A stretch of DNA of 8,504 nucleotides from Phenylobacterium sp. (GTDB lineage: Bacteria; Pseudomonadota; Alphaproteobacteria; Caulobacterales; Caulobacteraceae), in NCBI GenBank assembly GCA_025350885.1, contig JANXXA010000530.1:1-8504 (forward strand), given 5' to 3'. Below, in pieces: positions 6,962 to 8,504 of this stretch (its first letter is position 1; the number at the start of each line of letters is the position of its first letter). Below the pieces are notes generated by a model. The model saw only the letters and a program-made list of their open reading frames with translations, searched no databases and was not told the origin of the DNA. A program made the position numbers and the translations under genes.

Positions 6962-7735
6962 TCATAGGCGACCGATCGCCTCGACCACCGCGGCGGTCTG
7001 TTCGACGGTGACCATGTGGCCGGCCTCGGGAATCGAGACCAGCTGAGCGCCGGCGATGCCCTTCTTGAAGCCGTGGGCATAGGTCGGCGAGATCAGCTTG
7101 TCGGAGTCGCCCCAGATCACCACCGTCCTGGCCTTGATCCGGTACAGGCGTTCGGAAAGGCCGCGTTCAGGAATCGGGAACAGGATGCGGCCCGCCATGC
7201 CCAGCTGGCGCGCGTTGGTCACCAGATAGGTCTGCAGGAAGCCTGGGTCCTCGACATTGCGCCCGGCGGTCAGCATCGCCGCGCCCGCCACGGCGTCGTG
7301 GAACAGCAGGGCGGGCATCTCGAACGGCAGGGTCGCGAAGAAATCCACCACCGGGTGGTCGTCATCCCACAGGCCGGACGGCGCGATCAGCGCCAGCCGG
7401 GTGACGTCATTGGGCGCCACCGCGGCCATCTCGGCGGCGATCATTCCGCCCATGGAATGGCCGACCAGGATCGGATCGTTCAGGCCCAGCGCGGCGACCA
7501 CGTCCCAGGTGTGCAGGGTGAAATCCAGCATGGTGCGGATCTCGGGACATTCCTCGCTGTCGCCGTAGCCGGGGACCAGCGGAGCGTAGACGTGGTGCTT
7601 TTCCGCCAGCGCATTTAGGAACGGGTCCTCGGCGGTCAGGCCGCCGGCGCCGTGTAGGAAGACCAGATCCGGACCCGATCCGCCTTCGAAATAGCGGACC
7701 GGAACGTAAGGGGTGGCGACGGTCTTGAGCTCCAC
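6962..7735 (-). CDS. Alpha/beta hydrolase
   Basis: A complete 257-residue cytoplasmic serine hydrolase of the alpha/beta fold, likely cleaving an ester, lactone or C-C bond. No signal peptide is visible. The oxyanion-hole region is LVFLHGAGGL (24-33), followed by PGYGDSE (55-61). The nucleophile elbow is VGHSMGG (91-97) with Ser94. The acid is Asp212 in WGDSDKLISP and the base His240 in PEAGHMVTVE. The residues between about 118 and 190 form a helical cap. Start: GTG at 7735 has GGAGG (7747-7743) 7 nt upstream. A second GTG at 7741 would overlap the upstream TGA as GTGA, but leaves only 1 nt to that ribosome site; it adds two residues. Directly downstream of an LLM oxidoreductase, it may process the oxygenase product, for example hydrolysing an ester or lactone, but the sequence does not fix the substrate. 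Confidence 0.92.
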   Translation of the reverse strand: MELKTVATPYVPVRYFEGGSGPDLVFLHGAGGLTAEDPFLNALAEKHHVYAPLVPGYGDSEECPEIRTMLDFTLHTWDVVAALGLNDPILVGHSMGGMIAAEMAAVAPNDVTRLALIAPSGLWDDDHPVVDFFATLPFEMPALLFHDAVAGAAMLTAGRNVEDPGFLQTYLVTNARQLGMAGRILFPIPERGLSERLYRIKARTVVIWGDSDKLISPTYAHGFKKGIAGAQLVSIPEAGHMVTVEQTAAVVEAIGRL

Positions 7736-7737
7736 GG

Positions 7738-8504
7738 TCACGCCTCCACCGCATAGGTTCTGGCAAGCTCGGCGCCGGTGGGCGCCTCCTTTGGCAGTCG
7801 CCCGGGGGTCACCCGTTTGTCCAGCGGCGAGGTCCAGAAGCGGTTGTCGCTTTCCCAATCGGGGAACATGTTGCGCAGCTTCGGCATCACCTTCTCGGCG
7901 AACAGCTTGCTGGAATACATGCATTTGTCGGCGGGCATGTTGCCCACGTGCATCAGGCAGAAGATGTTGCCGACGTTGAGGCCCTTGATCAGGTCCTCCA
8001 TCCGTTGGCGCACGGTCTCCGGCGACCCGGCGATCACGTGGCCCTGTTCGGTCAGCTCCTTCCAGGTCAGCTGGGTGTAGCCGCCGGTGGGCGGGGCGTA
8101 CTGCGACAGCGCGCCGGTCTGGATGGTCTTGATGGTCCGATACCCAGGGGCGTCAGCGAAGCCCGGATAGACGTGCAGGCAGCGGTTGTAGAAGTAGCTG
8201 ACGTGCTCGGAATAGAGCCGCTCGGCCTCCTCGTCGGTGTCGGCCACCAGGATCGTCTGGGCGAAGCCCGCGCGATAGGGGCTCTTGTCGACGCCGCGTT
8301 CCTCGACCCGCTTCCAGTAGCCGCTCATCAGTGACTGGGCCCGCAGGTAGCCGGAGAAGCTGAGGTAGGAATAGGAATAGGTGTTGTCGATGCAGAAGTC
8401 ATAGGTCTCCACCGAGCCGCCGCCGGGGATGTGCACCGGCGGATGCGGCTTGTCCTGGATCGGCCGGGGCCAGATGTTGACGTGCCGCAGCTTGTTGTAG
8501 CGGC
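7738..8504 (-). CDS. LLM-class (luciferase-like) flavin-dependent oxidoreductase, C-terminal part (5' end outside window)
   Basis: The last 255 or so residues of a bacterial luciferase-like monooxygenase, a TIM-barrel enzyme using reduced FMN (or F420 in some relatives) to oxygenate a substrate. The frame runs open from the right edge; just inside it is HVNIWPRPIQ, then PHPPVHIPGGGSVET, a typical strand-loop of the family where GGGS contacts the flavin phosphate region in relatives. Further on are QTILVADTDEEAERLY and HVIAGSPETVRQRMEDL, the usual late barrel and GSPE(E/T)V motif. The C-terminus holds LMHVGNMPADKCMYSSKLFA and a helix KVMPKLRNMFP. A GTG at 8436 is internal, since homology continues upstream. 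It is the most upstream visible gene of the minus-strand unit; its TGA lies 2 nt from the hydrolase GTG at 7735 or overlaps that at 7741. The flavin-binding N-terminus is not in view, so cofactor and substrate cannot be assigned. Confidence 0.92.
   Translation of the reverse strand, partial: RYNKLRHVNIWPRPIQDKPHPPVHIPGGGSVETYDFCIDNTYSYSYLSFSGYLRAQSLMSGYWKRVEERGVDKSPYRAGFAQTILVADTDEEAERLYSEHVSYFYNRCLHVYPGFADAPGYRTIKTIQTGALSQYAPPTGGYTQLTWKELTEQGHVIAGSPETVRQRMEDLIKGLNVGNIFCLMHVGNMPADKCMYSSKLFAEKVMPKLRNMFPDWESDNRFWTSPLDKRVTPGRLPKEAPTGAELARTYAVEA
7743..7747 (-). promoter_or_regulatory. Ribosome binding site deciding the hydrolase start
   Basis: GGAGG on the minus strand lies inside the last codons of the LLM gene, 7 nt before GTG 7735 and 1 nt before GTG 7741. 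The spacing favours the inner GTG, although both starts could be used. Confidence 0.6.

Noticed and set aside
1..8504. CRISPR array, insertion sequence, integrase, phage or toxin-antitoxin genes
   Set aside because: No spaced direct repeats, transposase or integrase motifs or small paired frames were seen on either strand.

Overview
The window is GC-rich, densely packed bacterial DNA. Frequent GTG/TTG starts, strong third-position G/C and the gene content (a fatty-acid beta-oxidation cluster, an MHS-type MFS transporter, a luciferase-like monooxygenase) suggest an alphaproteobacterium. Caulobacterales (Phenylobacterium/Caulobacter-like) is my best guess, from general appearance only.

Layout. 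(1) Positions 1-1834, plus strand: the C-terminal end of a FadB/FadJ-type 3-hydroxyacyl-CoA dehydrogenase, a 199-bp spacer filled mostly by a palindromic repeat element with terminal inverted repeats (about 443-608), then a complete thiolase. (2) 1831-3174, minus strand: an MHS-family MFS transporter, tail-to-tail with the thiolase so that the two stop codons share one CTAG. (3) 3175-3439: a divergent intergenic region with a hairpin plus T-run inside the leader of the next gene. (4) 3440-4675, plus strand: an acyl-CoA dehydrogenase with an Asp where the catalytic Glu of the MCAD type normally sits. (5) 4672-8504, minus strand, running off the right edge: a tightly packed four-gene unit. In transcription order it is a luciferase-like (LLM) flavin-dependent oxidoreductase, an alpha/beta hydrolase, an exported parallel beta-helix protein and an exported diheme c-type cytochrome. 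Its last stop codon overlaps that of the acyl-CoA dehydrogenase by 4 bp.

How the genes may work together. The dehydrogenase, hydroxyacyl-CoA dehydrogenase and thiolase cover the oxidative and thiolytic steps of a beta-oxidation spiral. The transporter resembles H+-coupled importers of organic acids. An LLM monooxygenase followed directly by an alpha/beta hydrolase would fit oxygenation (possibly Baeyer-Villiger type) and ester or lactone hydrolysis feeding an acid into beta-oxidation, but this is inference; no CoA ligase or flavin reductase is in view. The most notable item is the beta-helix/diheme cytochrome pair. It matches a recurrent two-gene partnership of unknown function (I recall the TIGRFAM models TIGR03805 and TIGR03806), here joined by overlapping or near-abutting reading frames to a cytoplasmic oxygenase and hydrolase.
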